From contig NZ_JAMZFY010000003.1 in the NCBI RefSeq assembly GCF_025457605.1, positions 56,677-120,676 on the forward strand: DNA of 64,000 bases, in the 5' to 3' direction. The position numbers were made by a program, and so were the translations under genes. This DNA is from Haloarcula laminariae. Lineage in GTDB: Archaea; Halobacteriota; Halobacteria; Halobacteriales; Haloarculaceae. Positions 33,166 through 41,402 of this stretch are shown here, piece by piece (positions within the stretch are counted from its first letter, which is position 1; each line of letters starts with the position of its first letter). The notes below the pieces were generated by a model, which was given only the letters and a program-made list of their open reading frames with translations, was not told where the DNA came from and made no database searches.

Positions 33166-33510
33166 ATGGCAGATACTACTTCATCGGCGCCCGCGTGCGA
33201 TGTCGACGGGACGTGCTACTGCCCGCTCACAGGAGTTATCGACACGTTGAGCCGGAAATACGCGATGCAACTCGTCAGCATCATCGGCGCACACGACTCA
33301 CTGCGGTTCGCGGAGATCGAAGACCACCTTCCCACAGCGAGCACGTCGACAATCTCGAAACGCCTCGACGAATTCGAGGAGGCAGGACTCGTCTCACGGA
33401 CGCAGTATAATGAGATTCCACCACGTGTCGAATACGCGCTAACTGACGAGGGAAATGAGATTCGTTCGAGATTAGAACCCCTTCTTGAGTGGGCGACGGC
33501 GAACTCCTGA
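33166..33510 (+). CDS. HxlR/MarR-like regulator, probably of merA
   Basis: A 114-residue winged-helix protein with a Cys-rich head (APACDVDGTCYCPLTG; C11, C17, C19) and a HxlR-like DNA-binding core (LRFAEIEDHL...STSTISKRLDEFEEAGLVSRTQY, RVEYALTDEG). It is divergent from merA with two TATA-like tracts in the shared gap (GAAGTTCTTATACTCC and CTATAGAGTAG). The cysteines could bind Hg(II), making it the mercury sensor; this is inferred from position and composition. Confidence 0.75.
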   Translation: MADTTSSAPACDVDGTCYCPLTGVIDTLSRKYAMQLVSIIGAHDSLRFAEIEDHLPTASTSTISKRLDEFEEAGLVSRTQYNEIPPRVEYALTDEGNEIRSRLEPLLEWATANS

Positions 33511-33611
33511 CGTACAGGTTTTAGTGAACTTGATCCCATATCTGGGGGTCGATAATTCAGGCCAGAGTGTTGGCCCAAAGACTATCCTTTCTCCGTGTGC
33601 TACTTTGACAC

Positions 33612-34166
33612 ATGATAAACGAGGGAGCGTCTGCACCGTCATTTACTCTTCCAGGTCTCCGTGACGGAGCACAAACCGAGTACAGCTTGGATGAGACAAC
33701 TGCGGATGATCGGGCTGCGTTGCTGGTCTTTTACCCGTTTGATTTCAGTCCTGTGTGTACAAACGAATTGTGTACGATTAGCGATGCAGAGTGGTTCCAG
33801 CTGACACCAGCTCTCGAGGTTTGGGCAATTTCTGGTGACAGCGTCTACGCCCACCGAGCATTCGCCGAGGAATACGACCTGAATTTCCCGTTACTTAGTG
33901 ATAGCTCCGGGAGCGTTGCCGAGTCATATGATGTCTGTTATGACGGATGGGAGAACCACGAGCGCGTCCCGCAGCGTGCCGTGTTCCTCATCGATTCCGA
34001 GCAAACGGTTCGATACAGTTGGGCGACAGAAGATGCCCTCGAGAAGCCGGATTTCTTCCCGGTTAAAGACGCTCTTGATACGCTGGAAGCGGAACGTGAT
34101 GAACTCGGTCCTGAGGATGTCGAATTAGTAGTCGAATATAACGAGGAACCGGAGCCGCTCATATAA
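33612..34166 (+). CDS. Peroxiredoxin-like (AhpC/TSA family) protein
   Basis: A 184-residue thioredoxin-fold protein. FYPFDFSPVCTNELCT gives the peroxidatic Cys (C49) with a second Cys at C54, and YDVCYDG a possible resolving Cys near 109; the TxxC spacing is the PVCT form of bacterioferritin-comigratory and AhpC proteins. It removes peroxides using thiols. It stands alone between the mercury genes and a leftward accessory gene and may protect against metal-induced oxidative stress. Confidence 0.82.
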   Translation: MINEGASAPSFTLPGLRDGAQTEYSLDETTADDRAALLVFYPFDFSPVCTNELCTISDAEWFQLTPALEVWAISGDSVYAHRAFAEEYDLNFPLLSDSSGSVAESYDVCYDGWENHERVPQRAVFLIDSEQTVRYSWATEDALEKPDFFPVKDALDTLEAERDELGPEDVELVVEYNEEPEPLI

Positions 34167-34205
34167 TCCCCTGTTAGACCCTCTCAGTGAACGCCACTCT
34201 GACAA

Positions 34206-35366
34206 TCAGCCCATCGCCTCTTGGAACCGCTCACGTAGCGCATCTTCGCGTTCTTCGAACTGCTCGACTTTCTCCTGTAGGTCGTCGCTGACGCGCTCGA
34301 TGCTCGCCAGCGCTCGTTCGCCGGCGAGCGATGCCTGCGACCCGTCGTCGCCGTCCGCCTCCAGCTGCTCCTCGTAGGCCCGTTCGACGCGCTCGATGGT
34401 GCCTTCCGGGTTGAACAGGATGTCGTTCGCAACGCGGACGTACTGGTCGAGGGACGTGCCCTCTTTTCCCTGGAAGAAGTGGGTGAGCGCGTACGTCGCG
34501 CCGGAGTGCAGCGTCCACATATCGATCTCGAACGGTGACGCCGCGTTCGCCTCGGCATCCTCGGCAGCACGCTCTGCGAGGTAGTCCGGGAAGCCAAGCA
34601 GACTGTAGAACTCCGTGACGGTGAACGGGAGCTCGGAGAACTCGAGATCGATCTCCTGGGCGTCTCGGATGAACTCGAAGAGATCGTCGGCGACGAGTTC
34701 GACCTGTGCGAGGACCTCCTCCCACCAGGTTCGGAAGTCCCGAACGTCCCCGACGTGCTTGATGACCTCTTTATCGGTGAGCGAGCGCATCGAATTCGAG
34801 CAGTACCCGTCCTGAGCGAATCCCTCCACGTAGACGGCGTGCTCACCGAAGAAGTCGTAGCCGGAGGTCACACCCATCGTGATCGGGTCCGCCCGGCCTG
34901 GAAGCCGGACTTCGAGGCCGTCGAACATGATGTCCATATGGACCTCGCCGCCGCCCCGGTAGCGCCGGATCTCGCCGAACATCACCTCGCCCAGCGGCGT
35001 TCCGTCGATGGTCTCCTCCCGAAGGACCTCCTCTAGTGGTCCGTACACGTCCACCGGATTGATGATCGCGTAACTGTCCGTAGGAACGTGAAATAGTGGG
35101 TCTTCGTCGGGCTCATCGTCTGTCGCGTGGTCGCGCGCTCTCGTCGGCTCGACTAAGGCGTTGAAGCGCTCCGTTTCGACCCACTCGTCGGAATAGGGAT
35201 TCCGGTATGCGACTGTCGTCTCGACGGCCTGCGGGAGGTCACGAACCGTCTCGGCGAAGGACTTCGGTTCGTCGATCGTTTTCTTCCGGCGATACCAGTC
35301 GGGTAGTTCTGTATCGGTTCGTCCGTCGACGCCAGCGAACACGGTTCTGGATTCTGGGTCTTTCAT
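34206..35366 (-). CDS. DUF932-like plasmid protein
   Basis: A 386-residue protein with features of DUF932/phage-plasmid-like proteins: FHVPTDSYAIINPVDVYGPL, an RRYRGGGEVHMDIMFDGLEV beta region, the DGYCSNSMRSLTDKEVIKH segment equivalent to the conserved C-T/S-N patch, and a long C-terminal coiled coil (VSDDLQEKVEQFEEREDAL). Function is unknown, but such proteins are frequent on plasmids. ATG 35366 follows a long leader with hairpin element 6 and TTAACCAACA copy 5. Confidence 0.65.
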   Translation of the reverse strand: MKDPESRTVFAGVDGRTDTELPDWYRRKKTIDEPKSFAETVRDLPQAVETTVAYRNPYSDEWVETERFNALVEPTRARDHATDDEPDEDPLFHVPTDSYAIINPVDVYGPLEEVLREETIDGTPLGEVMFGEIRRYRGGGEVHMDIMFDGLEVRLPGRADPITMGVTSGYDFFGEHAVYVEGFAQDGYCSNSMRSLTDKEVIKHVGDVRDFRTWWEEVLAQVELVADDLFEFIRDAQEIDLEFSELPFTVTEFYSLLGFPDYLAERAAEDAEANAASPFEIDMWTLHSGATYALTHFFQGKEGTSLDQYVRVANDILFNPEGTIERVERAYEEQLEADGDDGSQASLAGERALASIERVSDDLQEKVEQFEEREDALRERFQEAMG

Positions 35367-35423
35367 TGCAGTCACCTCGAAATCGGATTCGTCACCCGCG
35401 CCGGCGCTCTCATCACGCGCCCT

Positions 35424-35448
35424 GCGCCCCTCTCACGGGCGCAAAAAC
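35424..35448 (-). repeat. GC hairpin plus A-tract, element 6
   Basis: Perfect 6-bp stem GCGCCC (35424-35429) and GGGCGC (35437-35442), loop CTCTCAC, then AAAAAC; 57 bases before the DUF932-like gene start. Confidence 0.72.
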
Positions 35449-35456
35449 AACCACTC

Positions 35457-35497
35457 TTAACCAACATTCTACCCAAGAATCCAGCACTGTTGGTTAA
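35457..35497. promoter_or_regulatory. TTAACCAACA inverted repeat, copy 5
   Basis: TTAACCAACA (35457-35466) and TGTTGGTTAA (35488-35497), perfect arms, spacer 21 bp, 8 bp beyond hairpin element 6. Confidence 0.68.
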
Positions 35498-35536
35498 TCA
35501 TCCGGCGGTCCCGACACCTGGCTTCGGCTCTTCAAT

Positions 35537-36073
35537 TCACTCGTCGGCGTGGCGTCGACGGCGCACCTGTTCAGGATTTGGTACCCACGGATGGTCGTCC
35601 CAGCAGTGGAGGGCGTGCTCTTGTGCCGTGTCGAACAGCGCCTCACACGACCCACACTCGTAGGCCGTCTCGGGCCACGGTTCCGTGACGAACATCGCCG
35701 TCACCGTCGACCTGACTGGATCTGGTGCAGCCGACCGCTGAACATAATCATAGCCGATCACTGTCCGTCGACGAAGCGCCGACTGCGCTAGCCGTTCGGG
35801 CCGGTCTGCTGGGAGATACACCCACCGGACGAACGTGTCCTCTGAGTCCTTCGCTGAGGGTTGAAGGATGAACCACCGGTTATGATCGTCGCGGAAGAGA
35901 TACCGTTCTGTTCCCAGATTTTGGAGATAGAGCGGATCGCCGCGCCCGGCAATCACCCGCAGACCGGTGGATGGGGAAATTGGGGTGAGGAGTCGCTCTT
36001 CCAGTGTGAGCGAGCGAGACTCACCGGCTGAATTCTCGCCTTCGAAATCGTCAAGCGTCGCTTTGGCGGTCAT
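35537..36073 (-). CDS. Protein with C-terminal zinc-finger-like motif
   Basis: A 178-residue protein. Residues 30-120 are beta-rich (LRVIAGRGDPLYLQNLGTER, NRWFILQPS, VRWVYLPADRPERLAQ), and the tail has YECGSCEALFDTAQEHALHC followed by WDDH, a C2H2-like zinc finger. I do not know the family. It is third in a tightly overlapping operon: its ATG overlaps the stop of a 51-residue gene by 4 bp (ATGA at 36070-36073). Confidence 0.68.
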   Translation of the reverse strand: MTAKATLDDFEGENSAGESRSLTLEERLLTPISPSTGLRVIAGRGDPLYLQNLGTERYLFRDDHNRWFILQPSAKDSEDTFVRWVYLPADRPERLAQSALRRRTVIGYDYVQRSAAPDPVRSTVTAMFVTEPWPETAYECGSCEALFDTAQEHALHCWDDHPWVPNPEQVRRRRHADE

Positions 36074-36225
36074 GATTCGTCGGGATTCGTCTCGTCTGTG
36101 TCTTTCCCAGCCGTTCGCTCGTGCCGGGCGTTGTATCGCTCGAGTTCTCGGCCGATGCACTCCAGCGCCGTGACGGCGCGTTCGATGAGCTGATACGTGG
36201 CCCGCGAGAGTCGGATATTCTCCAT
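36070..36225 (-). CDS. 51-residue protein, overlapped at both ends
   Basis: A short frame on the minus strand encodes MENIRLSRATYQLIERAVTA followed by LECIGRELERYNARHERTAG and an acidic tail. Its ATG shares a TGATG overlap with the upstream DUF6166-like stop (36225), and its stop shares an ATGA overlap with the next gene (36073). This precise double overlap and the helical, haloarchaeal-like composition make it a real gene despite its size. Function unknown. Confidence 0.7.
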   Translation of the reverse strand: MENIRLSRATYQLIERAVTALECIGRELERYNARHERTAGKDTDETNPDES

Positions 36226-36911
36226 CAGATGTCCTCCTCTGGCTCGACGAGGTCGTTACTCTCAGCGACGAGTGCCTGAACAGCTGAGGCAGGGTCGTTC
36301 TCGACCGGAAGTGTTCGATGGTCAAGCGGGGCGGGATACGCCCGGTCCCCCTGCGCACAAAGTATGATCAACCACTCTTCGCTCCCTTCGGCGAGGACGA
36401 CGTAGTGGTCGATATCCCGACGTTGGAAGACTGTCCGATCTGTCCGGCTCACCGCACTCCAATTCGCCGGCAGTGACGATGACGGCGTCCCACCATCTGG
36501 CGTGAGTGCTCGGGACTCTTCGAATTCGTCGAGTGCCGCCTCGATATCCTCCCCGGTGAGGTGCCAGCAGTCGGCCGGGCCATCACACACCAGCTGACTG
36601 ACTACGTCGTTGCGGAACTGGATGTAGTGTTGCTGGGCGACGGTTTCGTTGTCGGTGTAATCGAGGAGGAGCGCACAGGCGAGCTGTGCCGGTCCGCTTC
36701 CCGTATAGCCCCAGTCGAATCCCGCCGGGCTATGCCGCACGAGACCGAGACTTCGATTTGGGGAGAGGCGTTCGTGTGCGGTGAGGTTCAGGACCACTGG
36801 CGTTCCATCGACACGCATTCCGACGTACTCAACGCAGTCTGCACTCGCCTGCCATCGCTCACTCGCATCCTGTACGACTGCTCGTGGATCGGTAGTCGAT
36901 TTCATCTCCAT
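36225..36911 (-). CDS. DUF6166-like protein, long form
   Basis: A 228-residue protein with the DUF6166 signature GFDWGYTGSGPAQLACALLL followed by DYT, preceded by YVGMRVDGTPVVLNL and RLSPNRSLGLVRHSP. The same core is found in the 133-residue product of 42020-42421. The extra C-terminal 90 residues (DIDHYVVLAEGSEEWLIIL) are absent from the shorter paralogue. Function unknown; typical of haloarchaeal plasmids. It heads a three-gene overlapping operon behind hairpin element 7. Confidence 0.75.
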   Translation of the reverse strand: MEMKSTTDPRAVVQDASERWQASADCVEYVGMRVDGTPVVLNLTAHERLSPNRSLGLVRHSPAGFDWGYTGSGPAQLACALLLDYTDNETVAQQHYIQFRNDVVSQLVCDGPADCWHLTGEDIEAALDEFEESRALTPDGGTPSSSLPANWSAVSRTDRTVFQRRDIDHYVVLAEGSEEWLIILCAQGDRAYPAPLDHRTLPVENDPASAVQALVAESNDLVEPEEDI

Positions 36912-36935
36912 CGGTTGTATGCGGGCGTTCGGATT

Positions 36936-36964
36936 CCCCGCGCCCCTGCCGGGGGTCGAAAAAC
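36936..36964 (-). repeat. GC hairpin plus A-tract, element 7
   Basis: CCCCGCGCCCCTGCCGGGGG, with CCCC (36943-36946) pairing GGGG (36951-36954) or the outer CCCC (36936-36939) as alternative, then TCGAAAAAC; 24 bases before the operon start. The rest of the gap to the transposon (36965-37060) holds only short AT-rich repeats (TTCAGACTAT twice at 37008-37032). Confidence 0.62.
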
Positions 36965-37060
36965 CACCACCGGCTATTAGCCCCTCAGCCTCGCTTCAAA
37001 GTTAGAATTCAGACTATTATAGTTCAGACTATAACAATTCATCAGACAATCAATCGATAG

Positions 37061-37068
37061 AGGCAAGT
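37061..37068. repeat. Left target-site duplication of the transposon
   Basis: AGGCAAGT, repeated exactly at 41088-41095 on the other side of the element. Confidence 0.85.
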
Positions 37069-37282
37069 GGCTCTGTTGAAATCCTCAGTTATTGACGGTT
37101 TGTTGGGGCCGTGCTGAATACAGAACGCGTATCTCGGACGGATACTTACGGAATATAATTTCAATCAGAGTGCTCATTCCTGCGGACACATTCTGCAGAG
37201 TGGGTGGTTAGCCGAGTGTGACCTGATCAGACTCGGATTGCCTGAACTATATTCCCCAGACGACTCTATATCAAATCGAACG

Positions 37283-37687
37283 ATGGACGCACGACGAATC
37301 GACCACATCCACCTCCGCATTCCGGAGGATGAGATAGAGCATGCAATCGAATTCTATCAGGGTCACCTCGGATTGGCACTCGAAGGATTCGACGAGTACA
37401 AAGAAGGAGAATCGCCGATTTTTCACTTCCGGCTCACAGCAGACACGATTATCCACATCAGACCGACCGAAGAGTTCGTCCACCCCGAGCGGGAGAATTT
37501 CGACCACCTCGCAATTATTCTGAACGAGGACATCACGGATGTCAAACAGGAGCTTGAGGACGCTGGTGTCATCATCGAGAGAGAAGGAACACCCGACGGT
37601 GCGACAGGTGAAGCCCCAGCAATCTACGTTCGGGACCCATTCGGCTACCTCATCGAACTCAAAGAACCTGTCTCCGAGACGGTCTAA
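37283..37687 (+). CDS. VOC-family dioxygenase/glyoxalase-like protein (transposon cargo)
   Basis: A 134-residue vicinal-oxygen-chelate protein: RRIDHIHLRIPEDEIEHAIE, YQGHLGLALEGF, DHLAIILNEDITDVKQEL and YVRDPFGYLIELKE, the usual paired beta-alpha-beta-beta-beta units with metal ligands H8 or H10, H75 and E near the end. VOC proteins open aromatic rings or detoxify electrophiles. A TATA-like ACTATATTCC lies upstream. It is first in a row with a glutathione-transferase-like gene 37 bp later. Its companions point to quinone or electrophile handling. Confidence 0.82.
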   Translation: MDARRIDHIHLRIPEDEIEHAIEFYQGHLGLALEGFDEYKEGESPIFHFRLTADTIIHIRPTEEFVHPERENFDHLAIILNEDITDVKQELEDAGVIIEREGTPDGATGEAPAIYVRDPFGYLIELKEPVSETV

Positions 37688-37724
37688 TCTCACACAATAA
37701 CCGACAGAACACATCCTCTCACAT

Positions 37725-38663
37725 ATGGGACGCCTCATCGACGGCCACTGGAAGACGACTGACGAACTGACCGAGAACGACCAGAACCGACGCGGCGACT
37801 CGTTCCGGGAGCGAATCGCTTCCGACTCCCGATATCCTCCGGAATCGGCCCGCTATCACCTGTACATCGCCCGAGCCTGTCCATGGGCTCACGGCGCCGC
37901 GCTGGTTCGAAAACTGCTCGGACTCGAAGACGTCATCTCGATGGATATCGTCGACCCGTTCCGAGGGAGTGAGGGCTGGCAATTCAGGCCAGACAAACCC
38001 GGTTGTACACCGGATACGCTGCATGGCTTGGACTACCTCCACGAAGTGTACACGGCAGCCGACTCGACGTACACTGGTGGCGTCACCACGCCAGTCCTTT
38101 GGGACCGGGAGGAAGAGACCATCGTCAACAACGAATCCATCGAGATCATCGAGATGCTCGCGACGGCCTTTGCCGACCACAGCGACGAGTACGACCTATA
38201 TCCGGCGGGCGAACGTGACCGCATCGATGCGGTCGTCGAGGAGCTGTACGAACCGATTCTCCAAGGAGTGTACACGGCTGGCTTTGCAGACTCACAGGAG
38301 ACCTACGAGCAGGCGGTCAAGACCATGTTCGCCGCCCTTGGCCACTGGGAAGACGTTCTCGGCGACCAGCGATTCCTCGTCGGCGATTCCCTGAGTATCG
38401 CCGACCTCCGCTTCTTCCCCGCCCTTGTCCGGTTCGACCCAGTTTATTATACACATTTCAAATGCAACGTCCGCAGACTCGTCGACTATCCTAACCTGTG
38501 GGGATACACCCGTGACATCTACCAACACGACGGTGTCTCGGAGACGGTCAACGTAGACCATATCAAGAAACATTACTACCGGAGTCACACGGATATCAAC
38601 CCGACCGGTTTCGTCCCAGTCGGCCCTGATATCGATTTCACGGCACCTCACAATCGTGAATAA
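37725..38663 (+). CDS. Glutathionyl-hydroquinone reductase-like transferase (transposon cargo)
   Basis: A 312-residue Omega-class glutathione-S-transferase relative (ECM4/YqjG type): YIARACPWAHGAALVRKLLG supplies the catalytic Cys (C52) in the CPWAH box, with TPVLWDREEETIVNNES and a helical C-terminal domain ending in DHIKKHYYRSHTDINPTGFV. These enzymes reduce glutathionyl-hydroquinones. Haloarchaea use gamma-glutamylcysteine rather than glutathione, so that thiol is the likely partner (inference). It follows the VOC gene and precedes the HxlR regulator. Confidence 0.86.
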   Translation: MGRLIDGHWKTTDELTENDQNRRGDSFRERIASDSRYPPESARYHLYIARACPWAHGAALVRKLLGLEDVISMDIVDPFRGSEGWQFRPDKPGCTPDTLHGLDYLHEVYTAADSTYTGGVTTPVLWDREEETIVNNESIEIIEMLATAFADHSDEYDLYPAGERDRIDAVVEELYEPILQGVYTAGFADSQETYEQAVKTMFAALGHWEDVLGDQRFLVGDSLSIADLRFFPALVRFDPVYYTHFKCNVRRLVDYPNLWGYTRDIYQHDGVSETVNVDHIKKHYYRSHTDINPTGFVPVGPDIDFTAPHNRE

Positions 38664-38762
38664 AGACACACAACTGCGTCATAGCCTGCGCGGACAGCGC
38701 TATTTGAGCATATGCGGCCATGCATGACAAAATCTTACATGAGTGACTGTCGAATAGCTAGT

Positions 38763-39155
38763 ATGGTTCCAGAGTCCGATGAGGATATCGATGAAAACCT
38801 CCGAGAGGTGCGCGAACTCACACCGACAGCGTGTGCAGGTGTCCAATCGCTCGATCAGTTCGGTACCAAGTGGCGGCTTCGAATTCTCTACAACCTGTTC
38901 GATAGCGACCATCGATTCAATGAGCTGAAACGATCCTCTGGGGCGAGTTCGTACACGCTTTCGCGGGTCCTCGAATCACTTGAAGAAGACGGTATTGTCG
39001 ACCGTCACGTCGAGCCAGGGCCGCCCGTTGAAACACATTACAGCCTGACCGAGAAGGGCGAGGCACTTGGCCCAGTTTTTGATGCAATCGACGAGTGGAG
39101 TACAGAGTGGGTTGGCGAGACGGACGATGAGCCGACGGAGACGCCCGGCGTTTGA
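38763..39155 (+). CDS. HxlR-family regulator (transposon cargo)
   Basis: A 130-residue HxlR winged helix: LDQFGTKWRLRILYNLFDSD, RFNELKRSSGASSYTLSRVL and ESLEEDGIVDRHVEPGPPVE. A lone Cys (in TACAGVQSL near residue 28) is placed as in the redox-sensing YodB/HypR-type HxlR proteins that react with quinones and electrophiles. ATG 38763 is chosen with a TATA-like AATCTTACAT about 28 bp upstream; earlier in-frame starts exist. It probably controls the cargo genes on both sides. Confidence 0.8.
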   Translation: MVPESDEDIDENLREVRELTPTACAGVQSLDQFGTKWRLRILYNLFDSDHRFNELKRSSGASSYTLSRVLESLEEDGIVDRHVEPGPPVETHYSLTEKGEALGPVFDAIDEWSTEWVGETDDEPTETPGV

Positions 39156-39156
39156 G

Positions 39157-39504
39157 TTACTCCTCTAGAGCGTGGACGGCGGCCGCAAGTCGTCCGAGGC
39201 CACCCTGATTGGCAACTACCTTCACCGTCTCTGCGAGTTCTTGCTCCGAAACGCCTTGTGCTCGGGCAACAGCAGCGAGGTTTTTTACGCCAGATGTGTT
39301 TCCATCAGCGGCATCAAGTGCAAGCGTGATGAGAGTCTTCGTCTGTGCAGACAGCGCGTTGTCTGCGCCGGCGTTTCGTGCGATTGCAGCCACGTGGTCT
39401 GCGAACTCGGGGTCGTGAGCACGAAGCGTCTTCAGGAAGTCCGGTTCAATGTCAGTATCCGCAAACAAGCCATCGAATGCTGGAGTTGCATTGTCTGAAG
39501 TCAT
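39157..39504 (-). CDS. Carboxymuconolactone decarboxylase-family protein (transposon cargo)
   Basis: A 115-residue helical protein with the CMD fold: EFADHVAAIARNAGADNALS, LITLALDAADGNTSGVKNLAAVARAQGVS split by the usual helix, then ELAETVKVVANQGG. The AhpD-type CxxC active site is absent (DAADGN in its place), so it is not an AhpD peroxidase. It is the second gene of a leftward pair after DoxX (23 bp apart), ending 1 bp from the convergent HxlR gene. Confidence 0.78.
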   Translation of the reverse strand: MTSDNATPAFDGLFADTDIEPDFLKTLRAHDPEFADHVAAIARNAGADNALSAQTKTLITLALDAADGNTSGVKNLAAVARAQGVSEQELAETVKVVANQGGLGRLAAAVHALEE

Positions 39505-39527
39505 GTTAGATTGAGTAGGGTCTGTGG

Positions 39528-39935
39528 TTACAGGGAGTATGGCCACGTCGCGGTACCGAGTGCCAGCACGATGAATGCGCTCCCGAGCAACGCGAGATTG
39601 ACCATGAATTGCGTTTTCTCCTGGCTCCGCTCCTCAGGGTCCTTGATGCGCCAGAATGCGTGCATCGCGGGGGTGACACCGGCGAAGAATGCAACGACTC
39701 CGACGCTGGCGACCACTGGATATACCCCGAGTAGTATCCCGAGTCCGCCCAGGATGAGCAGCACGAAAGATGCGGGGACGGCGATACCTGCTAACGGAAC
39801 CCCTGCCGAGCGAGCATACTCGATATTGGATCCAGCATCGAGCATGTTACTGATGCCGAGATACGTAAAGACGCCGCCGAGCAGTACTCGGCCGATGAGC
39901 AAGAGCTCGGCAGCAGGAGACGTTTCAATTACCAT
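39528..39935 (-). CDS. DoxX-family membrane protein (transposon cargo)
   Basis: A 135-residue membrane protein with four helices: LLLIGRVLLGGVFTYLGISN, VPASFVLLILGGLGILLG, VASVGVVAFFAGVTPAM and FMVNLALLGSAFIVLAL. This is the DoxX/MhqP/CatD form seen in bacterial quinone and catechol resistance operons. It is first in the leftward pair with the CMD-like gene. Downstream to the transposase stop (39936-40213) is a 278-bp gap with no gene. Confidence 0.82.
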   Translation of the reverse strand: MVIETSPAAELLLIGRVLLGGVFTYLGISNMLDAGSNIEYARSAGVPLAGIAVPASFVLLILGGLGILLGVYPVVASVGVVAFFAGVTPAMHAFWRIKDPEERSQEKTQFMVNLALLGSAFIVLALGTATWPYSL

Positions 39936-40213
39936 CGCTTCGATACCTCGTGAGAATTTTCGTTCGGTTTCTGTTGTCAGTGACGTTCATCGCGACATCC
40001 CAGGATATGCTCCGCGTAGATATGTAGTTTATCTAATATGAATGTGACTAAGTGTGGTTCGTATAACTACCTCAAGTTGGAGTTGCTGAAAGAGCTCTAT
40101 TGCTTAGGCTTTACCTGGTACCTATATTATCATTTAATCACGAACACCAATTCTGCTTCACAGTCTGAATTGGCAGGCGACAATCTGCTGGATGCAACCT
40201 CTGTATCTACCAA

Positions 40214-41035
40214 TTAGAGTGATTGGTCGATGTTATGAGTGAAACAGGCGATGGTGAGTTCCCGAAACTGCTTCCACCAGTACTGTGAGCGGACGAATGC
40301 GCCGTATTTCCGTTTGAGGCGGGAGTTTACCGTCTCGTTCTGACTGCGCTGACCGTAGAGATCAGCATCCAGCCGAGCATTCCACGCCTTGTGAAGTGAC
40401 GAGAACTCTCGATGTTTGATAAGCGGGCGAAGATTCGCCTCACGGGCTAACGCCCGAATCTTCTGGTCGTCGTATCCCTTGTCACCGAGGAGAATCGCAA
40501 CCTCACCGGCGTTCCGCTTGATGAGTGACGGCGCGATTTTCGAGTCGTGTTTTCTGGTCGTTGTCACGTGGAGATCAAAGATAGCATTCGCTCTCGTGTC
40601 CACGAGAAGTGTGACTTTCAACTGCTGAATCGTCAGCTTCGTTCGCTTCGTGTAGTGTTTCGAGGCGTGACTACGGTCGAAACCGGATGCATCGATACCG
40701 ACGACACCGTTGGTCGGAAGGAGTGTGACCGAGAGGTTGAGCAGGACGCGCCATACGGCCATATCGAGCCGGTCGAACGCTTTGCACAACGTCGAAGGAG
40801 ATGGGAGTTCCTCAAGATCAAGGGCGCTCCGAATCCGAGGCATTTCGATAAGTTCGTCAAGAAGCGTCCGGTACGTCGTATTCTTCCGCACCTTGGGACA
40901 GAGCAAGACGATGTGCTGGTGGAGTGTGTAGCGCCGTTTAGAGAACTTCGACGAGTAGCGGACAACAGCTCGTCGAGCCAAGTGATACGCCTGCTCAACG
41001 AACCGAAGCAACTGCGACTTTGGGAGGGCCTCCAT
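40214..41035 (-). CDS. IS5-family-like transposase
   Basis: A 273-residue DDE transposase. First Asp in VVGIDASGFDRSHASKHY, second in ILLGDKGYDDQKIRALA, and the Glu in GQRSQNETVNSRLKRKYGAF (the YxxxNxxxK/R-like C1 signature), giving the D-D-E triad. The N-terminal helical part includes RYTLHQHIVLLCPKVRK. Length and motifs fit haloarchaeal IS5-group elements. The right terminal repeat begins 32 bp upstream of its ATG. The frame is intact, so the element may still be active. Confidence 0.88.
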   Translation of the reverse strand: MEALPKSQLLRFVEQAYHLARRAVVRYSSKFSKRRYTLHQHIVLLCPKVRKNTTYRTLLDELIEMPRIRSALDLEELPSPSTLCKAFDRLDMAVWRVLLNLSVTLLPTNGVVGIDASGFDRSHASKHYTKRTKLTIQQLKVTLLVDTRANAIFDLHVTTTRKHDSKIAPSLIKRNAGEVAILLGDKGYDDQKIRALAREANLRPLIKHREFSSLHKAWNARLDADLYGQRSQNETVNSRLKRKYGAFVRSQYWWKQFRELTIACFTHNIDQSL

Positions 41036-41087
41036 CCGGTCAGACTACCGGGCGAACCTGTAACTCTCTGAGGATTTCAACAGAGCC

Positions 41088-41095
41088 AGGCAAGT
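41088..41095. repeat. Right target-site duplication of the transposon
   Basis: AGGCAAGT, identical to 37061-37068. It directly follows, in gene direction, the stop codon of the 99-residue gene, so the insertion missed that gene by no bases. Confidence 0.85.
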
Positions 41096-41395
41096 CTATT
41101 CTTCGAAGAGACAGCGAGCGGCTGCATCGTCGCCAGCGAGGGTCTGCTGATCCTCGTCCGTGTCAGCGAAGAGTGTTGACTGATCTCCCTCGGATGTTTG
41201 CTCAACTTCGGGTCGATCGTCGACGCCGAACTCACTCGCCTCGGGCTGATCAAGACGCGAACCCCGGTCACGATGATCCACGTCAGCGCCGAAGTCCTCA
41301 AGCGAGGTCTCGACGCTTGTTTCGGTTACTTCGAGTTGGCCATCGTCACCGAATGCGGTCTGTCGTTGAATCTCGATCTCTGGTCGATCGCTCAT
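41096..41395 (-). CDS. Acidic protein of unknown function
   Basis: A 99-residue, very acidic and probably disordered protein (MSDRPEIEIQRQTAFGDDGQ, VETSLEDFGADVDHRDRGSR, ending DDAAARCLFEE). No motif. Its stop is immediately next to the transposon target site; the gene itself is intact. Hairpin element 8 lies 7 bases before the ATG at 41395. Function unknown. Confidence 0.55.
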   Translation of the reverse strand: MSDRPEIEIQRQTAFGDDGQLEVTETSVETSLEDFGADVDHRDRGSRLDQPEASEFGVDDRPEVEQTSEGDQSTLFADTDEDQQTLAGDDAAARCLFEE

Positions 41396-41402
41396 CTGGA
41401 TT

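Larger units (their letters stand above)
37069..41087. mobile_element. IS5-like transposon of about 4 kb with a detoxification cargo
   Basis: GGCTCTGTTGAAATCCTCAG at 37069-37088 is matched by its exact reverse complement at 41068-41087. The same 8 bp, AGGCAAGT, flank both outer ends (37061-37068 and 41088-41095). Inside are a transposase gene next to the right end (40214-41035) and five cargo genes: VOC, glutathionyl-hydroquinone-reductase-like, HxlR regulator, carboxymuconolactone-decarboxylase-like and DoxX. No second copy of the terminal repeat is seen just after the transposase gene, so the cargo appears to lie within one unit rather than between two IS copies. The clean target duplication suggests the whole unit moved at once and fairly recently. 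Confidence 0.85.

Noticed and set aside
37069..41087. A composite transposon made of two separate IS copies
   Set aside because: Only one transposase gene and one pair of terminal repeats are seen. No inner repeat is found just past the transposase stop (40041-40213).
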